From an uncultured Ruminococcus sp. (GTDB lineage: Bacteria; Bacillota; Clostridia; Oscillospirales; Ruminococcaceae): 58,356 bases of DNA. The position numbers were made by a program, and so were the translations under genes. The stretch spans positions 1 to 58,356 of the forward strand of contig CALEPT010000113.1 of the NCBI GenBank assembly GCA_937910385.1, written 5' to 3'. The notes below the pieces were generated by a model that searched no databases, was not told where the DNA came from, and saw only the letters and a list, made by a program, of their open reading frames with translations. Shown here one piece after another: positions 34,218 through 40,845 of the stretch. Every line of letters starts with the position of its first letter. Positions within the stretch are counted from its first letter, which is position 1.

Positions 34218-35327
34218 CTATTTACTGATTTTTTCTTTCAGTTTCTTCATAAGCCTTTCAAAGCGCTCGTTGCCGTCAAAAACTTCGCAGAATTTGTTTT
34301 CAAGTTTTGTGATGATATTATATACGCTGTCATAAGCCGTATCGGGATTCATTTTGTGGACACCTATCCGGTCGTCATCAAGCTCAGAAAGCCAGCAGGG
34401 CGCATATTTTTCTCCGACGGGATGGGTCTCATAGCTGTCGGCATGGTCGTATGCGGCTTCAAGCATACCGAGGGCTTTTTCTTCATCGCCAATCTTTAAA
34501 TATAACTCTGCTTCTGTTGCTGCATTGACTGATAATCTACAGTGAAAAAAGTTCGGCTTTCCGCCGGTAATAAGCTCTGTCAGGGCATCATCTGCTTTCA
34601 GTACCTCTATTTTTTGCTCGTATGTGTAGAAATCATCACGGGATATTTCCCAAAACAGACGGTGCATCATCTGTGTCATGCTCCAAAGCAAAGCCGACTG
34701 TCTGCGTGCAAGGGCTTCCTTCCCATCGTACAGATCAGCTAAAAATCTTTCTTGTGTGCAATATACATTGGGCAGAGACATGACCAGCTTTTCACCCTTT
34801 TCTTTATCGTGCAGATAATAGACGTATTGACCGATAAGCACCTGTTTTGTATAGTTGTTGTCATCGGTAGGCTTATAGTATTTGAGCGCCCTTTCGCACA
34901 GAGCTATTATCTCGTCCGACTTTTCTTTTTTCAGTTCCTCAGTGTCTGCCTTTCCCTGATGAAAATAGAAGGTCTGCAAGGCAGATGCAAGATGAGTAAG
35001 CAGATCGGGCTCATTGGGATAGATTTTCAGCTGCTCCCTGAGATAATTCACCGTGCTTTGCTGATCGCCCAGCTCCTGAAATTTCCGGACTTGCTTTATT
35101 ATCTTCCCGACCTCTTCCTCCTTGCGTTTGATGTCCACACCAAGCAAATGGTCTGTCGTTACATCAAAGAAATTTGCAAGCGCAGGAAGCTGAGAGATGT
35201 CCGGTGCTGTTCTGTCGCACTCCCATTGACTGACCGCTCGTGAGGTTATACCGAGCGTCTCCGCAAGCTGTTCCTGCGTTACGTCCTGCTCCTGCCGAAG
35301 CTGTCTGATGGTTGCTCCTATTGTCAT
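34218..35327 (-). CDS. XRE-family regulator with TPR-like sensor region
   Basis: 369 residues. The N-terminal helix-turn-helix (about 5-60: IRQLRQEQDVTQEQLAETLGIT then SQWE) is of the XRE/Cro type; the remainder is helical repeats (about 70-350) like TPR. Such fusions in Firmicutes often respond to small peptides, as in RRNPP proteins, but no signal-peptide gene was seen beside it. The start has GGAG 8 bases upstream; an earlier GTG overlaps that site. It has its own promoter and terminator. Confidence 0.75.
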   Translation of the reverse strand: MTIGATIRQLRQEQDVTQEQLAETLGITSRAVSQWECDRTAPDISQLPALANFFDVTTDHLLGVDIKRKEEEVGKIIKQVRKFQELGDQQSTVNYLREQLKIYPNEPDLLTHLASALQTFYFHQGKADTEELKKEKSDEIIALCERALKYYKPTDDNNYTKQVLIGQYVYYLHDKEKGEKLVMSLPNVYCTQERFLADLYDGKEALARRQSALLWSMTQMMHRLFWEISRDDFYTYEQKIEVLKADDALTELITGGKPNFFHCRLSVNAATEAELYLKIGDEEKALGMLEAAYDHADSYETHPVGEKYAPCWLSELDDDRIGVHKMNPDTAYDSVYNIITKLENKFCEVFDGNERFERLMKKLKEKISK

Positions 35328-35371
35328 TTTTATCACTCCTCGTTAAGATCAAAAGCGCCTTTGTTGATATT

Positions 35372-35400
35372 ATTATAATGCCTTTCGGAGCGTTTGGCAA
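35372..35400 (-). promoter_or_regulatory. Sigma-A promoter for XRE-TPR gene
   Basis: Minus-strand TTGCCA (35395-35400), 17-base spacer, TATAAT (35372-35377), 45 bases before the ATG. The rest of the gap to gpr (35401-35536) is AT-rich without further clear structure. Confidence 0.75.
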
Positions 35401-35536
35401 GGAAGTATTTGTGGAGTTGAAGTATAGTGTTGCTTTGATTTGAATTTGTAGTATTTTGCATTATTTGCTCTCCTAATATTTTAGATGATAGAAGAAGTCA
35501 ATAACTGATATACGTACAGCTATTACTGACCGCGTA

Positions 35537-36388
35537 TCAGAAAAGCCCCCTCACGTCCTCGAATGTAAGCTGAGGGTGCAAAGCAAGGTTGATACCGAAC
35601 GCGATTAGCTGGGAGGCACGCTCGGTAAGACGGTCGATATCCCGCGGAGTCACCATCATGTTGGGCAGATCGGTCTCGATATCACGCCCCGTGAGACTGC
35701 GGACTATCGTGTGCATATCAACAACTGTGGGAACTCCCACAGCTATAACGGGCACACCGAGCTGCCTTTCGGAAAGCTCGCGGCGCGTGTTGGAAACTCC
35801 GCTGCCCGGAGAGATACCCGTATCGGATATCTGTATCGTATTGCCGAGACGGCTCACGTCCGAACACGCAAGAGCGTCCACAGCAATGACCGCAGACGGC
35901 TTCAATTCACGGCATATTGCTTTCACGACCTCGGCGGTCTCGATACCCGTCTGACCGAGAACTCCTCCTGCAAATGAGCTGACGCGGCGCAGCGAAGTCA
36001 GGAACTGCTCTTCCTCGCTGTCAAGTTCGTCTCGAAGGTGCCGTGTTGCAAGCACCTTTGCCGCAGTCTGAGGTCCGAGCGCGTCCGGAGTTATGTCATT
36101 ATTCCCGAGCCCGACCGCCAGCACGTCGCCTTCCTCGGGGATAAAGGAGCGCAGCTCAGCGGCAAGCTCTTGTGCCATTTCCTCGTAATCGTCGGTATAT
36201 CGGCTAAGGCTGCTTCCCTCGAGCGTGATGTACCTCCCCCTGCCCTTTCCGAGCGTTTCAAGGCAGCTGTCATCGTCGATAACGATATCTGTTATATCAA
36301 ATGCTTCACCCCTGCGGCTTATGTGAACACTGTCGGAATATCCTCTTTCGGGAAAGCTTTCGACAGCAAGATCAGTTCTTATCTGCAT
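35537..36388 (-). CDS. gpr: Spore germination protease GPR
   Basis: 283 residues, of the aspartic-type A25 peptidase family. GLGNNDITPDALGPQ and the GGVLGQTGIET and IAVDALA segments are typical. GPR degrades small acid-soluble DNA-binding proteins when spores germinate. The start at 36388 has GAGGAGG 6 bases upstream and leaves a short propeptide (MQIRTDLAVE); the frame stays open far upstream across the rpsT promoter. It is divergent to rpsT, an arrangement conserved in Firmicutes. A sigma-F/G promoter was not identified with confidence. Confidence 0.92.
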   Translation of the reverse strand: MQIRTDLAVESFPERGYSDSVHISRRGEAFDITDIVIDDDSCLETLGKGRGRYITLEGSSLSRYTDDYEEMAQELAAELRSFIPEEGDVLAVGLGNNDITPDALGPQTAAKVLATRHLRDELDSEEEQFLTSLRRVSSFAGGVLGQTGIETAEVVKAICRELKPSAVIAVDALACSDVSRLGNTIQISDTGISPGSGVSNTRRELSERQLGVPVIAVGVPTVVDMHTIVRSLTGRDIETDLPNMMVTPRDIDRLTERASQLIAFGINLALHPQLTFEDVRGLF

Positions 36389-36461
36389 GATATCCTCCTC
36401 TTGTTGTGCAAATTGCTCGATTTCAGTCAGTAAAATCTGCCTGAATCTTCCGTTTTGCCTA

Positions 36462-36490
36462 TTGAAATATTTCAGAGAAAATGTTATAAT
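36462..36490 (+). promoter_or_regulatory. rpsT promoter
   Basis: TTGAAA (36462-36467), 17-base spacer, TATAAT (36485-36490). The -35 region lies within a perfect 12-bp palindrome, TGAAATATTTCA (36463-36474), which could be an operator. Confidence 0.85.
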
Positions 36491-36507
36491 TATTTTTGTC
36501 TCAGTAT

Positions 36508-36592
36508 GATAAGTGTGCGTTGCACTTATCGGAGTACGCCGACTGTGTGCGTACTTATTATTTGTAAAATGCAGGCGTTTTATTCTGCATTT
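36508..36592 (+). promoter_or_regulatory. Structured rpsT leader with three hairpins
   Basis: Three successive perfect stems in the roughly 115-nt leader: GATAAGTG/CACTTATC (36508-36530), AGTACGC/GCGTACT (36533-36555) and AAATGCAG/CTGCATTT (36567-36592). The last ends 9 bases before the AAGGAGG of rpsT. None is followed by a long T-run, which favours a translational rather than a termination mechanism. Autogenous control by S20 is inference. Confidence 0.6.
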
Positions 36593-36613
36593 ATTTTCAA
36601 GGAGGTGTAACAA

Positions 36614-36856
36614 ATGCCGAATATCAAATCCGCTAAGAAGAGAGTTAAGGTAAACGCTACCAAGGCTGCTGCCAACAAGGCAAGAAAGTCCAATCTCAAG
36701 ACAGTCATCAAGAAGGCTGACGCAGAGAGAACTCCCGAGGCTATCAAGGTAGCTATCAAGAGAGTAGATCAGGCTTGCGCAAAGGGTCTTATGCACAAGA
36801 ACAAGGCTGCAAGAAAGAAGTCACAGCTCGCTAAGAAGCTCAATGCTGCTGACTGA
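36614..36856 (+). CDS. rpsT: Ribosomal protein S20
   Basis: 80 residues, very basic, beginning MPNIKSAKKRVKVNATKA and matching the S20 family along its length. It binds 16S rRNA and helps assemble the 30S subunit. AAGGAGG lies 8 bases before the ATG. It has its own promoter, a structured leader and a terminator. Confidence 0.98.
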   Translation: MPNIKSAKKRVKVNATKAAANKARKSNLKTVIKKADAERTPEAIKVAIKRVDQACAKGLMHKNKAARKKSQLAKKLNAAD

Positions 36857-36885
36857 ATCTTTGATTGAAATAAAACAAAAATTTA

Positions 36886-36925
36886 CCCCTTATCGGCAAC
36901 TCACGGCTGATAAGGGGGATTTTTT
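36886..36925 (+). terminator. rpsT terminator
   Basis: Stem CCCCTTATC/GATAAGGGG (36886-36894 and 36909-36917) followed by GATTTTTT. Upstream AAAATTT gives partial function on the other strand for the converging membrane-protein gene. Confidence 0.9.
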
Positions 36926-36954
36926 GTATTTGACTTTTTAGCAGCTTGCAGATC

Positions 36955-37386
36955 CTATCTCCTCGTATTACGCCTTATATCGTCAAGCAGCGATATTATC
37001 TCGCCTATCGCAAATACGATAAGCCCGTAAAGAAATACCGAAAATGCCCAACCTACGCAAGACGACAATACTGCGATGAATCCGCCCGAAATATCCATAT
37101 CATCTAAATATATAGAAACGATGACAACATACATTGCTATAAGCAGCCCGCCTACAGCCCAGATAGCCTTAGCACAGCCTTTCAGCAGCGAAGCGGTAGG
37201 ATGCTCGCCATAATCACCTCCTTCATCCTTCGGCGGTTGATATCTGACCGTTTTCTGCGGTGTATCTGCAACAGTGCTGCTGTCGCTGTATTTCTCGGCA
37301 CATTCCGCACAGATAAATACTCCGTCCTCTACCTCTGCCGCATTTGATTCTTCGATCTCTCTGCCGCAGTAAATACATCTTTCCAT
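36955..37386 (-). CDS. Zinc-ribbon membrane protein, repressor-controlled
   Basis: 143 residues. An N-terminal zinc knuckle (CIYCGRE...CAECAEKY, two CxxC pairs within residues 4-30), a polar linker, and two membrane helices (about 73-95 and 103-130) ending in basic residues. AAGGAG lies 7 bases before the ATG. Its promoter carries two of the three operators also present before the divergent XRE gene, so its expression is probably under that repressor. Function unknown. Confidence 0.65.
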   Translation of the reverse strand: MERCIYCGREIEESNAAEVEDGVFICAECAEKYSDSSTVADTPQKTVRYQPPKDEGGDYGEHPTASLLKGCAKAIWAVGGLLIAMYVVIVSIYLDDMDISGGFIAVLSSCVGWAFSVFLYGLIVFAIGEIISLLDDIRRNTRR

Positions 37387-37408
37387 AACATCACTCCTTA
37401 AATTTACT

Positions 37409-37421
37409 GGACAATATGTCC
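37409..37421. promoter_or_regulatory. Operator copy 1 (GGACA-n3-TGTCC)
   Basis: Perfect 5-bp inverted repeat GGACAATATGTCC, downstream of the minus-strand -10 box and overlapping the start of the predicted transcript of the zinc-ribbon membrane gene. Confidence 0.8.
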
Positions 37422-37427
37422 ATTTAT

Positions 37428-37457
37428 ATTATAGGACAATATGTCCTCAGAAGTCAA
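37428..37457 (-). promoter_or_regulatory. Promoter of zinc-ribbon membrane gene
   Basis: Minus-strand TTGACT (37452-37457), 18-base spacer, TATAAT (37428-37433). Operator copy 2 occupies the spacer directly beside the -10 box and copy 1 lies downstream, a layout that would block RNA polymerase when bound. Confidence 0.8.
37434..37446. promoter_or_regulatory. Operator copy 2
   Basis: GGACAATATGTCC, identical to copy 1 and 25 bases from it (centre to centre), within the -35/-10 spacer of the minus-strand promoter. Confidence 0.8.
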
Positions 37458-37519
37458 GCTTTTAGATTAATTTTTTCTTATTCAAACAAGTAAAAGAATT
37501 GATTTAACCAAATATTTTT

Positions 37520-37548
37520 TGGACATATTGTCCTAAAATATATATAAT
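37520..37548 (+). promoter_or_regulatory. Promoter of XRE repressor gene
   Basis: TGGACA (37520-37525), 17-base spacer, TATAAT (37543-37548). The -35 box is part of operator copy 3, predicting autorepression. Confidence 0.75.
37521..37533. promoter_or_regulatory. Operator copy 3 (reverse complement of copies 1 and 2)
   Basis: GGACATATTGTCC, exactly the reverse complement of the other two copies, overlapping the -35 box of the XRE gene promoter. Confidence 0.8.
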
Positions 37549-37642
37549 CTCCTCGCTCAGGTTTATAATACTGTTGATAAAGGTTTCGATATCAAAACTC
37601 TTATCGATAGTAAAATTTGTTAACCATATATAGAGGTGGAGT

Positions 37643-37858
37643 ATGTTTTCACGAATAAGAAATCTCCGCGAGGACAGCGACCGTACCCAGCGCGAGGTGT
37701 CGGAATATCTATTCTGCGATCAGTCCCTGTATTCAAAATACGAGAGAGGTCTGAGAGATGTTCCGGTAGAGATAGTTATAAAGCTCGCGAAGCTCTACAA
37801 CACAAGCACCGATTACATTTTAGGACTGACAGATGAAAAGGCTCCTCACAAGAAATGA
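37643..37858 (+). CDS. Small XRE-family repressor
   Basis: 71 residues, consisting of one helix-turn-helix domain (IRNLREDSDRTQREVSEYL then QSLYSKYERG, LAKLYNTSTDYILGLTD), of the HTH_3 type. AGGTGGAG precedes the ATG. It most likely binds the GGACA-n3-TGTCC sites in the divergent control region and represses both itself and the membrane gene; this is inferred from operator placement. A strong terminator follows directly. Confidence 0.85.
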   Translation: MFSRIRNLREDSDRTQREVSEYLFCDQSLYSKYERGLRDVPVEIVIKLAKLYNTSTDYILGLTDEKAPHKK

Positions 37859-37897
37859 TCCCCTACCGGCTCATGGCTGATAGGGGATCATCTTTTT
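37855..37897 (+). terminator. Bidirectional terminator after XRE gene
   Basis: 11-bp stem ATGATCCCCTA/TAGGGGATCAT followed by CTTTTT; on the other strand CATTTCTTG follows. Its loop (CGGCTCATGGCTGA) resembles that of the rpsT terminator. It overlaps the XRE stop codon and may also end the CAP gene transcript coming from the right. Confidence 0.85.
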
Positions 37898-37969
37898 GCA
37901 GTAACACCGCTATAGGAAGCTGTAGATCCAGAGCGATTCACTGCTGCTGACAGGGTTCTTTTGCTAATA

Positions 37970-39244
37970 TCATGAGGTGAAAAGCTGTACCCAGAAGTAG
38001 CTTCCGCCTGATTTGTAAACACCAACTCCGATATAATTATAATTTTCATCAAGAATGTTGGCTCTATGACCGGAAGAGTTCATCCAGCCGTTCATTACAG
38101 CGCTTGGCGAAGTATAATATGCAGCAATATTCTCGCCTGCCGCAGAATACGAGATACCATATTCATTGAGAACAGTGAAACAGCTTGTGCCGTTCGGACG
38201 TGTGTGACTAAAGCTGCTATAGAGCTCGACCGCACGCTTCTTTGCTGCGCTCTGAAGATCTGACGTTACTTTAAGTTCAGAGAGCCCGTTTGCCTTCCGC
38301 TGTTCGTTTACAAGAGCAACTACTTCACAGGCATAAGCCATATATGGGTCATCGTCCTCCGGTGTATGGAGCTTGTCGCCGAGAGTTATTCCTGCTGTGG
38401 AGCACTGTCCCTTGAACTCGCTGCTGAAAAGGAAGCCGTTTGTGACATATTCACGTGACCTTCCGATATTCAGCTGACTTGTCCAGCTGCTCGATCCGCT
38501 GCTGTCAGGAGTTCTGCCGAGGATAGTATTATAGAGCATTGTAACAAATTCTTCATTGGAAACATTTTTGCCCTTATATTCGTCGCTGAAAATAAACCCC
38601 TTTGCTATCTGCGTGCCCGTCGTGCCGTTTTTGAGATTCTTGCACCAATTCTCCAATCCTGTGATGTCGGGAGTACGCCCGAGGCAGTTCGCATACAGAC
38701 GATAAACAAAATATGTACGCTCGTAATTTTCATCACGTGCATAGCTGAGACTGATCGTACCCGGGTCTATCCCATACGCCGAACAAAGTCCCTTGAACTC
38801 ATTGCTGCCGACAAAGCCCTTGCAGACCGCCATTGTTGTCATTCCTACATTAAGACGAGCAAGCCAGTTTGCCTTTCCTGCAGAGTCGGGATCGCGGTCG
38901 AGCATTGCCTTGTAGCAGTCCGTAACGATCTCCTCGTTCGATTTTTTCTTGCCCTTGTACTCGTCCGAGCAGAAGAAGCCGTAGATAAGGTCGGAGGCTG
39001 TAGCCGTGTGATCGTTGAGCTTCGCCGTCCAGTTTTTCAGACCCGTCGCGTCCGGATTTCTCCCGAGCACCACGTTATACATTCTCGTCACAAATCCCTC
39101 GGTGTTCTTCGCATAAGCCGTCTCTGCAGATGCCTCGACTGCATTGAAGCTCATCGGAAATGTCCGAGCGGAAATATTTGAATATCCTGCATTCATTACC
39201 ATTACCGCAGCTGCCGCAATGGCTGCAATTCTTCTTTTATTCAT
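37970..39244 (-). CDS. Secreted DUF4214-repeat protein with CAP domain
   Basis: 424 residues: signal peptide (about 1-26), four DUF4214 units (about 45-285; pattern EFVTMLYNTILGR.PDSSG...W...L), and a C-terminal CAP/SCP-like domain (about 300-424) with LVNEQRKANGL, FSHTRPNG, GENIA and NSSGHRANIL. CAP domains are extracellular and of varied function. DUF4214 has unknown function but occurs in surface and secreted proteins. GGAGG precedes the ATG by 7 bases, and a consensus promoter lies upstream. The N-terminal half is nearly identical to the VanY protein upstream. Confidence 0.85.
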   Translation of the reverse strand: MNKRRIAAIAAAAVMVMNAGYSNISARTFPMSFNAVEASAETAYAKNTEGFVTRMYNVVLGRNPDATGLKNWTAKLNDHTATASDLIYGFFCSDEYKGKKKSNEEIVTDCYKAMLDRDPDSAGKANWLARLNVGMTTMAVCKGFVGSNEFKGLCSAYGIDPGTISLSYARDENYERTYFVYRLYANCLGRTPDITGLENWCKNLKNGTTGTQIAKGFIFSDEYKGKNVSNEEFVTMLYNTILGRTPDSSGSSSWTSQLNIGRSREYVTNGFLFSSEFKGQCSTAGITLGDKLHTPEDDDPYMAYACEVVALVNEQRKANGLSELKVTSDLQSAAKKRAVELYSSFSHTRPNGTSCFTVLNEYGISYSAAGENIAAYYTSPSAVMNGWMNSSGHRANILDENYNYIGVGVYKSGGSYFWVQLFTS

Positions 39245-39277
39245 CACTATACCTCCTGAAAGGATTTTTATATGTAT

Positions 39278-39306
39278 ATTATACAATTTTAAAAAGCTAA
39301 TGTCAA
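39278..39306 (-). promoter_or_regulatory. Consensus promoter of DUF4214-CAP gene
   Basis: Minus-strand TTGACA (39301-39306), 17-base spacer, TATAAT (39278-39283), 34 bases before the ATG. It lies in the 142-base gap after the VanY gene. Confidence 0.88.
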
Positions 39307-39386
39307 TGTTTTCTCAAAAATCTACAAGAATTTCCGCAAAAATCTCTCCCTTTGCCAAAAAATCCGACAAAATATGAAGAATTTAC

Positions 39387-40832
39387 TTATCCGTTTGCAT
39401 ACTGGGAGGTTATACCATAGTATTCCTCTACCGTCAGTCCGCTTTCATGAATTTTATATGACAGATCTGTTCCTACATACCGGATATGCCAAGGCTCATA
39501 TTTATATCCCGTAATATCCTGCTTTCCCTTAGGATAGCGGATTATAAATCCGTACTCGTGGCAGTGCGCCGCAAGCCATATTGCTTCGGGAGTTCCCTCA
39601 AACGAGGAGTTGATAGTATTCACGTCTATTGCAAGTCCGCTCTGGTGTTCGGAGTGACCGGCACGTGCAGAGAATGTATCCGCAGCCGCCTGTCCGTTCC
39701 AGCTCACATAATTGCTGTAGAGCTGAGCCTGATAGCTGTACGAGCGGAAGCCCGAGGAAAGATAGATATTCAGCCCCTGCGCGGCAGCTCCGCTGACCAG
39801 CTTGCGGAACTGACTCTGACAAGTCGCGTCCAGTCCGGGGTTGAAGTCGGAGGGCAGGCTGTAGCTCTTGTTCGCTATCAGCATTCCGTCAATATAGGTA
39901 AGTCCATCGCGGCTGTAGCGGGTCGGCGCCGCACCGTAGCAGTATTCCGATGATGAGGGCGCATTTGTGAGGTTTATCCCCGCTGTGGAGCACTGTCCCT
40001 TGAACTCGCTGCTGTAAAGAAAGCCGTTTGCGGTAAATTGTCTTGATCTGCCGATATCAAGTTGATTCACCCAGCTGTTAAGCCCCGCAGAGTCAGGGGC
40101 ACGCCCGAGTATGGTGTTATAAAGCATTGTCACAAACTCGGTATTTGAACTGTTTTTTCCTTTGTATTCATCACTGAAAATAAATCCCTGCGCTATTTTT
40201 GTGCCCGCAGTGCCGCTTTTCAGGCTCTTGCACCAGTTTTCAAGACCTGTGATATCGGGAGTGCGCCCGAGGCAGTTCGCATAAAGCCGGTAAACAAAAT
40301 ATGTACGCTCATAGTTTTCATCACGTGCATAGCTGAGACTGATCGTACCCGGATCTATTCCATACGAAGAACAAAGTCCCTTGAACTCGCTGCTGCCGAC
40401 AAAGCCCTTGCAGACCGCCATTGTCGTCATTCCTACATTAAGACGAGCAAGCCAGTTTGCCTTTCCTGCAGAGTCGGGATCGCGGTCGAGCATTGCCTTG
40501 TAGCAGTCCGTAACGATCTCCTCGTTCGACTTGTTCTTCCCCTTGTATTCGCTTGAGCAGAAGAATCCGTAAATAATATCCGAAGCCGTCGCAGTATGAT
40601 CGTTCAGCTTTGCAGTCCAGTTTTTAAGACCCGTTGCATCGGGATTTCGCCCGAGCACCACATTATACATTCTCGTCACAAATCCCTCGGTGTTCTTCGC
40701 ATACACCGTCTCGGCAGAAGCCTCGACTGCGGTGAATCTTAGCGGAGCAAAGCTCCCCGAAGTTCCCGAATACACAGGGGTTATCGCCATTATTGCAGTC
40801 GCCGCAATTGCTGAAAATCTTATTCTTTGCAT
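39387..40832 (-). CDS. Secreted DUF4214-repeat protein with VanY-type carboxypeptidase
   Basis: 481 residues: signal peptide (about 1-28), four DUF4214 units (about 45-285), and a D-Ala-D-Ala carboxypeptidase domain of the VanY/M15 type. The zinc site is visible in HSEHQSGLAIDVN (H and D) and YEPWHIRYVG (His), and YLSSGFRSYSYQAQLYSNY is typical. It trims peptidoglycan stem peptides outside the cell. The start has GGAGG 9 bases upstream. It lies 13 bases after the metallo-hydrolase gene and is probably transcribed with it. Confidence 0.88.
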   Translation of the reverse strand: MQRIRFSAIAATAIMAITPVYSGTSGSFAPLRFTAVEASAETVYAKNTEGFVTRMYNVVLGRNPDATGLKNWTAKLNDHTATASDIIYGFFCSSEYKGKNKSNEEIVTDCYKAMLDRDPDSAGKANWLARLNVGMTTMAVCKGFVGSSEFKGLCSSYGIDPGTISLSYARDENYERTYFVYRLYANCLGRTPDITGLENWCKSLKSGTAGTKIAQGFIFSDEYKGKNSSNTEFVTMLYNTILGRAPDSAGLNSWVNQLDIGRSRQFTANGFLYSSEFKGQCSTAGINLTNAPSSSEYCYGAAPTRYSRDGLTYIDGMLIANKSYSLPSDFNPGLDATCQSQFRKLVSGAAAQGLNIYLSSGFRSYSYQAQLYSNYVSWNGQAAADTFSARAGHSEHQSGLAIDVNTINSSFEGTPEAIWLAAHCHEYGFIIRYPKGKQDITGYKYEPWHIRYVGTDLSYKIHESGLTVEEYYGITSQYANG

Positions 40833-40845
40833 ACTATCTCCTCCA

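Noticed and set aside
36389..36796. N-terminal extension of GPR by 136 codons
   Set aside because: It would run across the rpsT promoter and leader; the start at MQIRTDL has GAGGAGG and matches the family.
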